A stretch of DNA of 7,732 nucleotides. It comes from Chitinophagaceae bacterium (GTDB lineage: Bacteria > Bacteroidota > Bacteroidia > Chitinophagales > Chitinophagaceae). Below are positions 1 to 5,700 of the stretch, one piece after another. The notes under the pieces are model-generated. The model was given only the letters and a program-made list of their open reading frames with translations, searched no databases and was not told where the DNA came from. The DNA is taken from NCBI GenBank assembly GCA_023251285.1, contig JAHEZB010000078.1, forward strand, positions 1-7,732, in the 5' to 3' direction. Each line of letters begins with the position of its first letter. Within the stretch, counting starts at the first letter, position 1. The position numbers were made by a program, and so were the translations under genes.

Positions 1-2
1 AA

Positions 3-125
3 GCAGGTATGAATAATATTGCCGATAAAAAATATTTTACACTTCGCGCTGATGAATATCCTGGACCGGGAATTATTCCTTCAATTGGAAGAAGTTTTTA
101 TGTTGGTATATCTGCTAAGTTTTAA
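3..125 (+). CDS. C-terminal fragment of a probable TonB-dependent outer-membrane receptor (5' end outside window)
   Basis: Reading frame 3 is open from the window edge to a TAA at 123-125 and gives 40 residues. The peptide ends in IGRSFYVGISAKF. A short run of alternating hydrophobic residues finishing in a terminal Phe, preceded by a 'P..GR' turn, is the usual last beta strand of Bacteroidota TonB-dependent receptors and is recognised by the BAM machinery. The preceding segment (YFTLRADEYPGPG) would be an extracellular loop plus the start of that strand. The other two + frames stop within the first 20 bases. The gene runs towards the thioredoxin-like gene and is convergent with it. Only the tail is visible, so the family call rests on strand pattern alone, and the substrate (metal complex, siderophore or other) cannot be judged. 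Another outer-membrane beta-barrel protein is possible. Confidence 0.6.
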   Translation, partial: AGMNNIADKKYFTLRADEYPGPGIIPSIGRSFYVGISAKF

Positions 126-132
126 TAAAAAT

Positions 133-179
133 GGTTTACAATTAATTACAATTAAATGAATAAGGTTTACAATTAATTA
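133..179. repeat. Direct repeat GGTTTACAATTAATTA, two copies, with a third partial copy of its core
   Basis: GGTTTACAATTAATTA occurs exactly at 133-148 and 164-179. Its core TACAATTAA occurs three times, starting at 137, 147 and 168, which is 10 and 21 bases apart, close to one and two helical turns. It lies in the 94-bp gap between two convergent genes. It has no GC-rich hairpin and so does not look like an ordinary terminator. The function is unknown; it could be a protein-binding site, a relic of duplication, or chance in AT-rich DNA. Confidence 0.6.
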
Positions 180-219
180 AAAAGTAAAAAGATAGTAAGT
201 CAATTGATAAAATAGCCTT

Positions 220-504
220 TTACACTGGTTGACCTATACCTGCCTTCCTAAGCTCATCAACGGAAATACCTTTATTCTGGCAGCAAGACAATAGTTTACC
301 ATTTACGGCAATTGCAGGCAAAGCTTTAATGCCATAGGTTTTAACTTTTTGGAGGCACTCATTGGTTTCACACGGTTGCGACAGGTTGTAAATAATAACC
401 TCGCAAGAACTGCAAGCCATAGATTTAACCATTTCTACTACAGGTTCACAAACAACACAACCCGCAGTAAATAACTCAATCTTTCTTTTGTTTTGATTTT
501 CCAT
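220..504 (-). CDS. Small thioredoxin-like (thioredoxin_3 type) cysteine-rich protein
   Basis: This 94-residue protein has no signal peptide and is probably a cytoplasmic thiol-disulfide or metal-thiol exchange protein. A first beta strand (KIELFTAG) leads into a CVVC active-site-like motif at residues 16-19. Later comes the thioredoxin-fold cis-proline segment YGIKALPAIAVNGK, with Pro63. This arrangement matches the small 'redox-active disulfide' thioredoxin_3 proteins, which are also about 80-95 residues. Unusually there are eight cysteines: besides C16/C19 there are C31/C34 (CSSC), C45, C50 and an adjacent C74-C75, which suggests metal or mercuric ion binding or relay (inference). It lies 56 bp downstream of the CsoR-family gene on the same strand and has its own -7-like element plus an upstream G/C tract. 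An AAAGG sequence sits a few bases before the ATG. Fold call is good; physiological role unknown. Confidence 0.75.
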   Translation of the reverse strand: MENQNKRKIELFTAGCVVCEPVVEMVKSMACSSCEVIIYNLSQPCETNECLQKVKTYGIKALPAIAVNGKLLSCCQNKGISVDELRKAGIGQPV

Positions 505-506
505 AA

Positions 507-511
507 CCTTT
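507..511 (-). promoter_or_regulatory. Shine-Dalgarno-like AAAGG before the thioredoxin-like gene
   Basis: On the - strand AAAGG ends two bases before the ATG whose first base is at 504. The spacing is short for a strong ribosome binding site, and Bacteroidota rely little on Shine-Dalgarno pairing. It nevertheless supports this ATG as the start. Confidence 0.3.
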
Positions 512-529
512 AAAGTTTTAATTATAAAA

Positions 530-561
530 CAAAGGTCGGATGGTAAGGGGGGGTGTCTTCC
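530..561 (-). promoter_or_regulatory. Candidate promoter and CsoR-type operator of the thioredoxin-like gene
   Basis: On the - strand GACCTTTG (530-537) matches 7 of 8 positions of the Bacteroidota -7 element TAnnTTTG. Upstream of it, in the spacer, is a run of seven C on the - strand (G on the + strand, 547-553). CsoR/RcnR-family repressors are known to bind operators built on G/C tracts placed in promoters. The + strand sequence GGGGTGTCTTCC (550-561) matches 9 of 12 positions of GGGGTGGCAACC (979-990) before the repressor gene. This suggests that the repressor also controls the thioredoxin-like gene, but no binding is shown. Confidence 0.4.
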
Positions 562-938
562 TAATCTTTTTTAGAATTATTTTTATTGTACTCTTCCAAA
601 CGTTTATCTATAGCATTGATCTCTTTAATTTTGGTGGTTAACTGATCAAATTCAAGCATAGGAAATTGTTGTTTCATGTATTCTATTTTTTCCGCATCCT
701 GGCAGTTTCCGGGACAAGCATTCATTACCTGTACTAACTTTAATGCAAGGCTTTTTCTAAAAACTTCATCCATGAGTAAATAGTGTGCTTTTTGTAAGCC
801 CTGATCAGCAGCTTTGAATTGCACCAATATTTTGTCAAGGTCGGTATCGTTATCCATCATCTTTAAAATGCCTTCAATCTGACCTCTAACTGTAGAAAGC
901 CTTTTTTTTAAATCACCTGTTAATTCAGTTGGTAACAT
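561..938 (-). CDS. CsoR/RcnR-family (DUF156) metal-responsive repressor, atypical ligand set
   Basis: A 125-residue all-helical protein. The first helix carries the family signature LKKRLSTVRGQIEGILKMM (about residues 10-28), followed by the second helix DKILVQFKAADQGLQKAHYLLMDE (about 35-58). Known members are DNA-binding tetramers that release G/C-tract operators on binding Cu(I), Ni/Co, persulfide or formaldehyde. By hand alignment the canonical CsoR ligands are absent: the first Cys position holds Leu34, the His position about Val59 and the second Cys position Ser63. The only cysteines are C75 and C79, in NACPGNC, just beyond the usual core. The C-terminal extension (about 80-125) is charged and probably helical. 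The ATG at 938 is followed immediately by the family start. It is transcribed divergently from the ArsR/MerTP cluster and has a good -7 element. The family call is firm; inducer unknown, possibly a thiol-binding metal through C75/C79 (inference). Confidence 0.85.
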   Translation of the reverse strand: MLPTELTGDLKKRLSTVRGQIEGILKMMDNDTDLDKILVQFKAADQGLQKAHYLLMDEVFRKSLALKLVQVMNACPGNCQDAEKIEYMKQQFPMLEFDQLTTKIKEINAIDKRLEEYNKNNSKKD

Positions 939-960
939 ATGTTTAATTTATAGAGATTAG

Positions 961-968
961 CAAAAGTA
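961..968 (-). promoter_or_regulatory. Bacteroidota -7 promoter element of the CsoR-family gene
   Basis: On the - strand TACTTTTG is a full match to TAnnTTTG, the -7 element used by the Bacteroidota housekeeping sigma factor. It ends 22 bases before the ATG and so would give a short leader. No strong TTTG -33 element is visible at the usual spacing. The dyad at 972-987 occupies the spacer, as expected for a repressed promoter. Confidence 0.55.
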
Positions 969-971
969 ATG

Positions 972-990
972 TGCCACAGGGGTGGCAACC
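972..990. promoter_or_regulatory. Dyad TGCCAC-N4-GTGGCA, candidate operator of the CsoR-family repressor
   Basis: TGCCAC (972-977) and GTGGCA (982-987) are perfect inverted 6-bp arms around AGGG, which with the next G makes a GGGG tract (979-982). It lies immediately upstream of the -7 element of the repressor gene, and GGGGTGGCAACC (979-990) recurs in altered form before the thioredoxin-like gene. Short dyads around a G tract are typical of CsoR/RcnR operators, so autoregulation is likely. This is inferred from position and pattern. Confidence 0.5.
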
Positions 991-1039
991 TAACAATTTT
1001 TTATTTTATTTTTTTATTGAAGATACAACTACAATAACC

Positions 1040-1063
1040 TTATTTAAGCATTTGCTTAAATAA
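1040..1063. promoter_or_regulatory. 11-2-11 inverted repeat, ArsR-family operator
   Basis: TTATTTAAGCA (1040-1050) and TGCTTAAATAA (1053-1063) are perfect reverse complements separated by TT. AT-rich palindromes of about 12-2-12 are the known operator form of ArsR/SmtB/CadC repressors. It lies 22 bp before the start of the ArsR-family gene and spans the candidate -33 element, so bound repressor would block RNA polymerase. This is the strongest regulatory site in the window. Confidence 0.75.
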
Positions 1064-1081
1064 TTATTTCTATTAACTTTG
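1051..1081 (+). promoter_or_regulatory. Promoter of the arsR-merTP cluster (-33 TTTG, -7 TAACTTTG)
   Basis: TTTG at 1051-1054 and TAACTTTG at 1074-1081 are exact matches to the Bacteroidota -33 and -7 elements, separated by 19 bp, within the normal range. If the -7 element is centred at -7, transcription would start at about 1085, one base before the ATG at 1086. The transcript would then be leaderless or nearly so. The TTTG lies at the centre of the ArsR-type dyad. Confidence 0.65.
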
Positions 1082-1085
1082 CCAC

Positions 1086-1463
1086 ATGGACAATAATACT
1101 TGTATCAGGTTATTTGCCGACCAGGAACAAATAAAAAATTGTAAAGCCACTCTGAAAATTGCTCAGAAGTCTTTTAATCAATTATCTAATATTCTGTCTT
1201 TAGCTGGTAATGAAGCAAGGTTAAAAATTCTTTATTTATTGGAAGAAGAAAAAGAATTATGCCCCTGTGATCTTTCCGATATTTTGGGAATGAGTGTTCC
1301 GGCTGTATCGCAACATCTTAGGAAATTAAAAGACGGTAACATAGTTGAAACCAGGAAAGAAGGCCAAACAATTTATTATTCTCTTACTAAAGAAAACCTG
1401 AAAATTTTAAAACCTTTCTTCAAACATATTAAGATACGAACTCAAAAATTGGAAACATTATGA
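1086..1463 (+). CDS. ArsR/SmtB-family (CadC-like) metal-sensing repressor
   Basis: This 125-residue winged-helix repressor is predicted to leave its operator when it binds a thiophilic metal such as Hg(II), Cd(II) or Pb(II). The core begins around LSNILSLAGNEARLKILYLL (33-52). The helix alpha-3 metal motif ELCPCDL places C59 and C61 as in the ELCVCDL box of ArsR and CadC. The recognition helix is MSVPAVSQHLRKLKDGNIV (69-87), and the wing follows in RKEGQTIYYSL. An N-terminal arm carries C6 and C19; cysteines in this arm complete the thiolate site in CadC, which makes CadC a closer model than ArsR. It is the first gene of a cluster and overlaps merTP by 4 bp (ATGA). The 11-2-11 dyad directly upstream indicates autoregulation. 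Because it precedes a mercury importer, it probably serves as the mer regulator here (inference). Confidence 0.9.
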   Translation: MDNNTCIRLFADQEQIKNCKATLKIAQKSFNQLSNILSLAGNEARLKILYLLEEEKELCPCDLSDILGMSVPAVSQHLRKLKDGNIVETRKEGQTIYYSLTKENLKILKPFFKHIKIRTQKLETL

Positions 1464-2065
1464 TACCTCTAAAATCAACTAACAAATTTACAAGTGCCGG
1501 TCTTATTTCAGCATTTGCCGCTTCTCTTTGTTGTATCACTCCTGTTATTGCTTTATTTGCTGGAACCAGCAGTATAGCAGCCACCTTTTCCTGGATAGAG
1601 CCCGCAAGGCCTTATTTAATTGGAATATCAGTTGTCGCATTAGCCCTGGCATGGTATCTTAAATTAAAACCACAAACTGATGATGATTGTTGCGCCGTAG
1701 ATGGAAAACCAAAGTTTATCCAGTCAAAAACATTTCTCCTGGTGATAACCATTTTTGCGGCCGTAATGATTGCGTTTCCATACTATTCAAAAATATTTTT
1801 TCCAAAAACTGAAAAGCAAATAATTTTTGTCGAAAAATCAAATATTCAATCAGCCGAATTTAAAATCAGTGGTATGACTTGTGAAGGCTGCACCGAAGAA
1901 GTAAAACACGAAGTCAATAAGTTGCAAGGAATTTTAAAGTCGGAAGCATCCTATCAAAATGCGAATGCAATGGTTCAGTTCGACAACTCAAAAACAAATA
2001 TTGCTGAAATTACAATGGCTATAAATTCAACCGGATATAAAGTAACTCAAACAAAATTAAAATAA
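1460..2065 (+). CDS. merTP: MerTP: mercuric transporter MerT fused to a MerP-like HMA domain
   Basis: A 201-residue inner-membrane protein predicted to carry Hg(II) into the cytoplasm. The MerT-like part has three hydrophobic segments (about 12-35, 51-67 and 90-110). TM1 carries the vicinal pair C24-C25 in SLCCITP, the known Hg(II) entry site of MerT, and a second pair C77-C78 lies in the loop after TM2, where MerT also has cysteines. The C-terminal part (about 130-201) is a heavy-metal-associated domain with GMTCEGC (C141, C144), corresponding to periplasmic MerP. Three segments put the C-terminal domain in the periplasm if the N-terminus is cytoplasmic, which suits its role as first Hg(II) acceptor. 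MerT-MerP fusions are known in Bacteroidota. The start codon overlaps the stop of the ArsR-family gene, so translation is probably coupled. The next gene follows with no gap. No merA is in the window, so the fate of imported metal is open. Confidence 0.88.
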   Translation: MIPLKSTNKFTSAGLISAFAASLCCITPVIALFAGTSSIAATFSWIEPARPYLIGISVVALALAWYLKLKPQTDDDCCAVDGKPKFIQSKTFLLVITIFAAVMIAFPYYSKIFFPKTEKQIIFVEKSNIQSAEFKISGMTCEGCTEEVKHEVNKLQGILKSEASYQNANAMVQFDNSKTNIAEITMAINSTGYKVTQTKLK

Positions 2066-2281
2066 ATGAAAAGTACAATAACGTTGCAGTCCACAATTAC
2101 CTGCCCCAAATGTGGTTTTCAAAAAGAAGAAACCATGCCTACAGATGCTTGCCAATATTTTTATAAATGTATAAACTGTGAAACAATTTTGAAACCGAAG
2201 CCAGGTGATTGTTGTGTCTATTGTAGTTATGGCACTGTACCATGTCCGCCAATACAAATGAACCAAACTTGTTGCAAATAG
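2066..2281 (+). CDS. GDCCVxC domain protein, very cysteine-rich small protein
   Basis: A 71-residue protein with 11 cysteines and no signal peptide. Residues 13-16 (CPKC) and 35-38 (CINC) look like two knuckles of a zinc-ribbon or other metal-thiolate site. They are followed by GDCCVYCSYGTVPCPPIQ (47-64), the diagnostic core of the GDCCVxC family; this family includes both cysteine and selenocysteine forms and is found beside mercury-related genes. Here every such position is cysteine, and the protein ends in a Cys-Cys-Lys tail. Its ATG directly follows the TAA of merTP, so it is surely cotranscribed. The role is not established; a cytoplasmic metal acceptor or thiol redox partner for metal brought in by MerTP is a reasonable inference. 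An overlapping - strand frame exists but lacks any family resemblance. Conserved motif and operon position make the gene real. Confidence 0.85.
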   Translation: MKSTITLQSTITCPKCGFQKEETMPTDACQYFYKCINCETILKPKPGDCCVYCSYGTVPCPPIQMNQTCCK

Positions 2282-2312
2282 GGAGGATTTATTTGCCTTA
2301 AATATGATGGAA

Positions 2313-2347
2313 AAAAGACTTTAGCGGATGCTATTAAGATATCTTTT
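2313..2347 (+). terminator. Bulged hairpin, possible terminator of the arsR-merTP-GDCCVxC cluster
   Basis: Bases 2313-2318 pair with 2342-2347, 2319-2321 with 2336-2338 and 2322-2325 with 2330-2333, around a GGAT loop: 13 pairs interrupted by two bulges. The 5' arm is A-rich and the 3' arm ends in TCTTTT, as in an A/U-flanked intrinsic terminator. It lies 31 bases past the last stop and before the next promoter. Low GC and the bulges make it weak. Confidence 0.35.
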
Positions 2348-2386
2348 ACAGTGCCATTTTATTCTTTTTTTTATAAAATCATTATT

Positions 2387-2394
2387 TATCTTCG
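2387..2394 (+). promoter_or_regulatory. Candidate -7 element (TATCTTCG) of the second + strand unit
   Basis: TATCTTCG matches 7 of 8 positions of TAnnTTTG. A T-rich run (2365-2372) occupies the place of the -33 element, without a clear TTTG. The ATG at 2401 is only seven bases past the last base of the box, so the mRNA leader would be about three bases. The arrangement mirrors the arsR promoter and supports a separate transcription unit. Confidence 0.4.
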
Positions 2395-2400
2395 CAGCCG

Positions 2401-2712
2401 ATGAAATTTTTAGCTTTCATAATGGCGGTTATTGTTTTGGCTATGAGCGTAATGCCCTGTGCTGATGGAACTACTGCTATGTGTAAAATAAAAACAGAAT
2501 TTAAAAAAGCGTCTCATCAACAGGACAATCCGAATAGTAATGTTTGTTCACCTTTTTGCCAATGCTCATGTTGCGTTGGATTTACTATCAGTCATTTCCC
2601 TTCATCATTTACTTCAATTGCTGTTACAGTAAACAAACAAATAAGTAGTTTTGTTCCTTCTGAAGTTATAGATATTCCCCTTCCCGTTTGGCAACCGCCA
2701 CAATTAGTATAA
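2401..2712 (+). CDS. Small exported cysteine-rich protein, DUF6660-like, preceding the RND pump
   Basis: This 103-residue protein starts with a hydrophobic leader (residues 3-18, FLAFIMAVIVLAMSVM), then PCADG and a hydrophilic stretch. A compact cysteine cluster, CSPFCQCSCC, follows at 49-58 (C49, C53, C55, C57, C58). It ends in a weakly hydrophobic region finishing in WQPPQLV. Short proteins of this plan (leader, 'PCAD', 'CSPFC.C.CC', terminal PP) occur next to CusA/CzcA-type pumps in Bacteroidota and correspond, from memory, to DUF6660. The leader suggests a periplasmic location; the residues before C20 do not form a convincing lipobox. The cluster could bind metal and hand it to the pump or its adaptor, but this is inference because the function of the family is unknown. 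The gene is 80 bp upstream of the pump start on the same strand and probably cotranscribed. Confidence 0.75.
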   Translation: MKFLAFIMAVIVLAMSVMPCADGTTAMCKIKTEFKKASHQQDNPNSNVCSPFCQCSCCVGFTISHFPSSFTSIAVTVNKQISSFVPSEVIDIPLPVWQPPQLV

Positions 2713-2792
2713 TTTTTTTCATTTTAGTGTTATGCCTTTTAGCCTTATTGCTGAAATGCATTTATGTTTTCACTTACACAAAAGTTATATTA

Positions 2793-5700
2793 ATGTTAGA
2801 AAAAATTATACAGTTTAGTATTAAAAATAAACTCGTCATTGGTGTAATGACACTTGTACTCATTATTTGGGGCTTATGGAGCGCTACAAAACTTCCTATA
2901 GATGCAGTTCCAGATATTACCAATAATCAGGTGCAGGTTATCACAGTAACGCCTACATTGGCAACTCAGGAAGTTGAACAATTTGTTACTTATCCGATAG
3001 AACAAAGTATTGCCAATTTGCCTGACCTTGAGGAGATTCGTTCTATTTCACGCTTCGGGCTTTCAGTCGTAACCGTAGTTTTTAAGGACAATGTAAATAT
3101 TTATTTTGCCCGTCAACTTATTAATGAAAAATTAAAATCAGCGGAAGAACAAATTCCCAAAGGTGTTGGTACCCCCGAATTAGCGCCAGTCAGCACAGGT
3201 TTGGGGCAGATATATGAGTATGTAATTCATCCAAAAAAAGGAAGTGAAAACAAATACAGTTCTTCTGATTTGCGCACCATGCAGGATTGGATTGTTGCAC
3301 GTCAACTATACGGCACACCGGGTATTGCAGAAGTAAACAGTTTTGGCGGAATGTTGAAACAATATGAAGTGGCAGTTAATCCCGACAGGTTGAAAGCATT
3401 GAATGTTAGCATTGCGGAGATATTTACTGCTTTGGAGAAAAATAATCAAAATACCGGTGGTGCTTACATTGATAAAAAGCCAGATGCTTATTTTATCAGG
3501 GGCATTGGCTTGGTTACTTCATTAGATGATATTGGAAAGATAGTTGTAAAAAACACGAATGGTATTCCCGTTCTGATTAGGGATGTAGCTAATGTACGTT
3601 TTGGACATGCTATAAGGTATGGCGCCATGACAAGGAATGGCGAGAATGAAGTGGTTGGTGGTATTGTAATGATGCTGAAAGGCGCTAATAGCGCGGAAGT
3701 TACCAATCGCGTAAAAGCAAAAATGGAGATTATCAAAAAATCCCTTCCTGCAGATGTGGATATAGAACCTTATCTGGACAGAACCAATTTAGTTAAAAGA
3801 GCCATTTCCACGGTTGAAAGAAATTTAACCGAAGGAGCATTGATTGTCATTCTTGTATTAGTAGTTTTTTTAGGAAATTTCCGTGCAGGTTTAATCGTTG
3901 CTTCCGCCATTCCTTTATCGCTGCTTTTTGCATTGGCGTTAATGAATATATTCGGCGTGTCTGCAAATCTTATGAGTCTTGGCGCAATTGATTTTGGATT
4001 AATTGTAGATGGGGCAGTAATTATTGTAGAAAATGTTTTGCACAAACTATCTCATTCACATAAATTTTCAGGAAAGCTAACCCAAAAGCAAATGGATGAA
4101 ACCGTGAGTGGCAGCGCAAAACAGATGATGAGTTCGGCAGCTTTTGGGCAAATTATTATCCTGATTGTTTACTTGCCAATTCTTTCTTTACAAGGAATAG
4201 AAGGAAAAATGTTTCGTCCAATGGCTGAAACCGTAGGCTTTGCCATTTTGGGTGCACTAATTCTTTCATTGACTTACATCCCAATGGCATCCTCTTTATT
4301 TCTTTCAAAAAACATAAAGCATAAAGTAACTTTTGCTGATAGAATGATGAATTTCTTTCAGCGTTTATACAACCCCGTTATACACTGGGCAGTCAGATTT
4401 AAATATGCGGTAGTTGCAACGGCAACTTTACTCACAGTGATTGCCATAGTAATTTTTTCCCGTATGGGCGGCGAATTCATTCCACAATTAGAAGAAGGCG
4501 ATTATGCATTTGAATTTTTTATGCCGCAAGGTACTTCTCTCTCGCAGAGCATAGAAACATCCATGCAAGCAAGCAGAATTTTAAAATCCTTCCCCGAAGT
4601 AAAAGAAGTAATTGCTAAAACCGGAAGTGCTGAGATTCCGACCGACCCAATGCCACCGGAAGCTTCCGATATAATGATTATTTTAAAAGATAAAAAAGAT
4701 TGGGTTACTACAAAAGATTATAAAGAATTGGCGGAATTAATGGAGGAAAAATTAAGTCAAATGCCTGGTGTATCATTTGAAGCAAGCCAGCCAATACAAA
4801 TGCGCTTCAATGAATTAATGACCGGTGTAAAACAGGACGTTGCCATAAAGATTTTTGGGGATAATTTAGATACACTGGCAACTTTAGGGCCGCAGATTTC
4901 AAAGGTAATACAAACAGTACCTGGCGTACAAACACCAAAAGTAGAACGAACAACGGGCCTTCCGCAAATAACTATTACTTATGACAGAAACCGTATTGCC
5001 AGTTATGGATTGAATATTGAAGATGTAAACGATGTGATTAGTACTGCATTCGCAGGAAAAGCAGCAGGTGTTGTTTTTGAAAATGAAAGAAGGTTTGATT
5101 TGGTAGTTCGTCTTGATACTGCTCATCGTACTTCAATCGATGATGTATCTGATTTATACATTCCAACTCATAGTGGCATTCAAATTCCTTTAAGCCAGGT
5201 TGCCACAGTAGCGTTTAAAGATGGCCCTGCGCAAATAAGCCGTGAAGATGCAAAACGAAGAGTGGTCATTGGATTTAATGTAAAAGACAGGGATGTGCAA
5301 TCAGTAGTTAAGGACATACAGGAAAAACTGAAAAGCTTTAATCTTCCTACAGGGTATTATCTTACCTATGGCGGCACATTTGAAAACCTGCAAAAGGCAT
5401 CCGCAAGGCTAATGATTGCAGTTCCGGCAGCATTGCTTCTGATTTTTGTAATGCTGTATTTTACCTTTAATTCCGCTAAACAAGCCACCATTATTTTCAC
5501 TGCTATCCCTATGGCGGCAATCGGTGGCGTGTTCGCATTATTGGTTCGTGGAATGCCGTTTAGTATTTCCGCAGGTGTAGGGTTTATCGCCTTGTTTGGT
5601 GTGGCAGTACTTAATGGAATCGTTTTGATAAGCACGTTTAACCAATTGGCAAAAGATGGAATAACGGATGTGGTACAAAGAGTGTACGAAGGAACAAAAA

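Noticed and set aside
133..179. Repeats considered as a CRISPR array or a plasmid iteron origin.
   Set aside because: There are only two full 16-bp copies with a 15-bp gap, no further units and no cas or rep gene nearby.
547..553. Run of seven G considered as a G-quadruplex.
   Set aside because: It is a single G tract with no three further G runs close by on the strand. A CsoR-type operator explains it better.
2057..2266. 69-codon open frame on the - strand opposite the GDCCVxC gene.
   Set aside because: It has no family resemblance and no promoter, and it overlaps a gene with a recognised conserved motif on the + strand.
2336..2345. Perfect 10-bp palindrome AAGATATCTT.
   Set aside because: Short and AT-rich, partly contained in the larger hairpin at 2313-2347, and expected by chance in sequence of this composition.
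2688..2792. In-frame upstream extension of the RND fusion from a TTG at 2688, adding 35 hydrophobic residues.
   Set aside because: Heavy-metal RND pumps begin with a short cytoplasmic helix like MLEKIIQFSIKNK just before TM1. The extension would overlap the preceding gene and add an extra membrane span that would invert the topology. ATG 2793 is preferred.
3488..4045. Two - strand open frames (3488-3736 and 3770-4045) inside the RND pump gene.
   Set aside because: They lie opposite strongly conserved RND coding sequence, and their composition is that of an antisense shadow with no motif or start signal.
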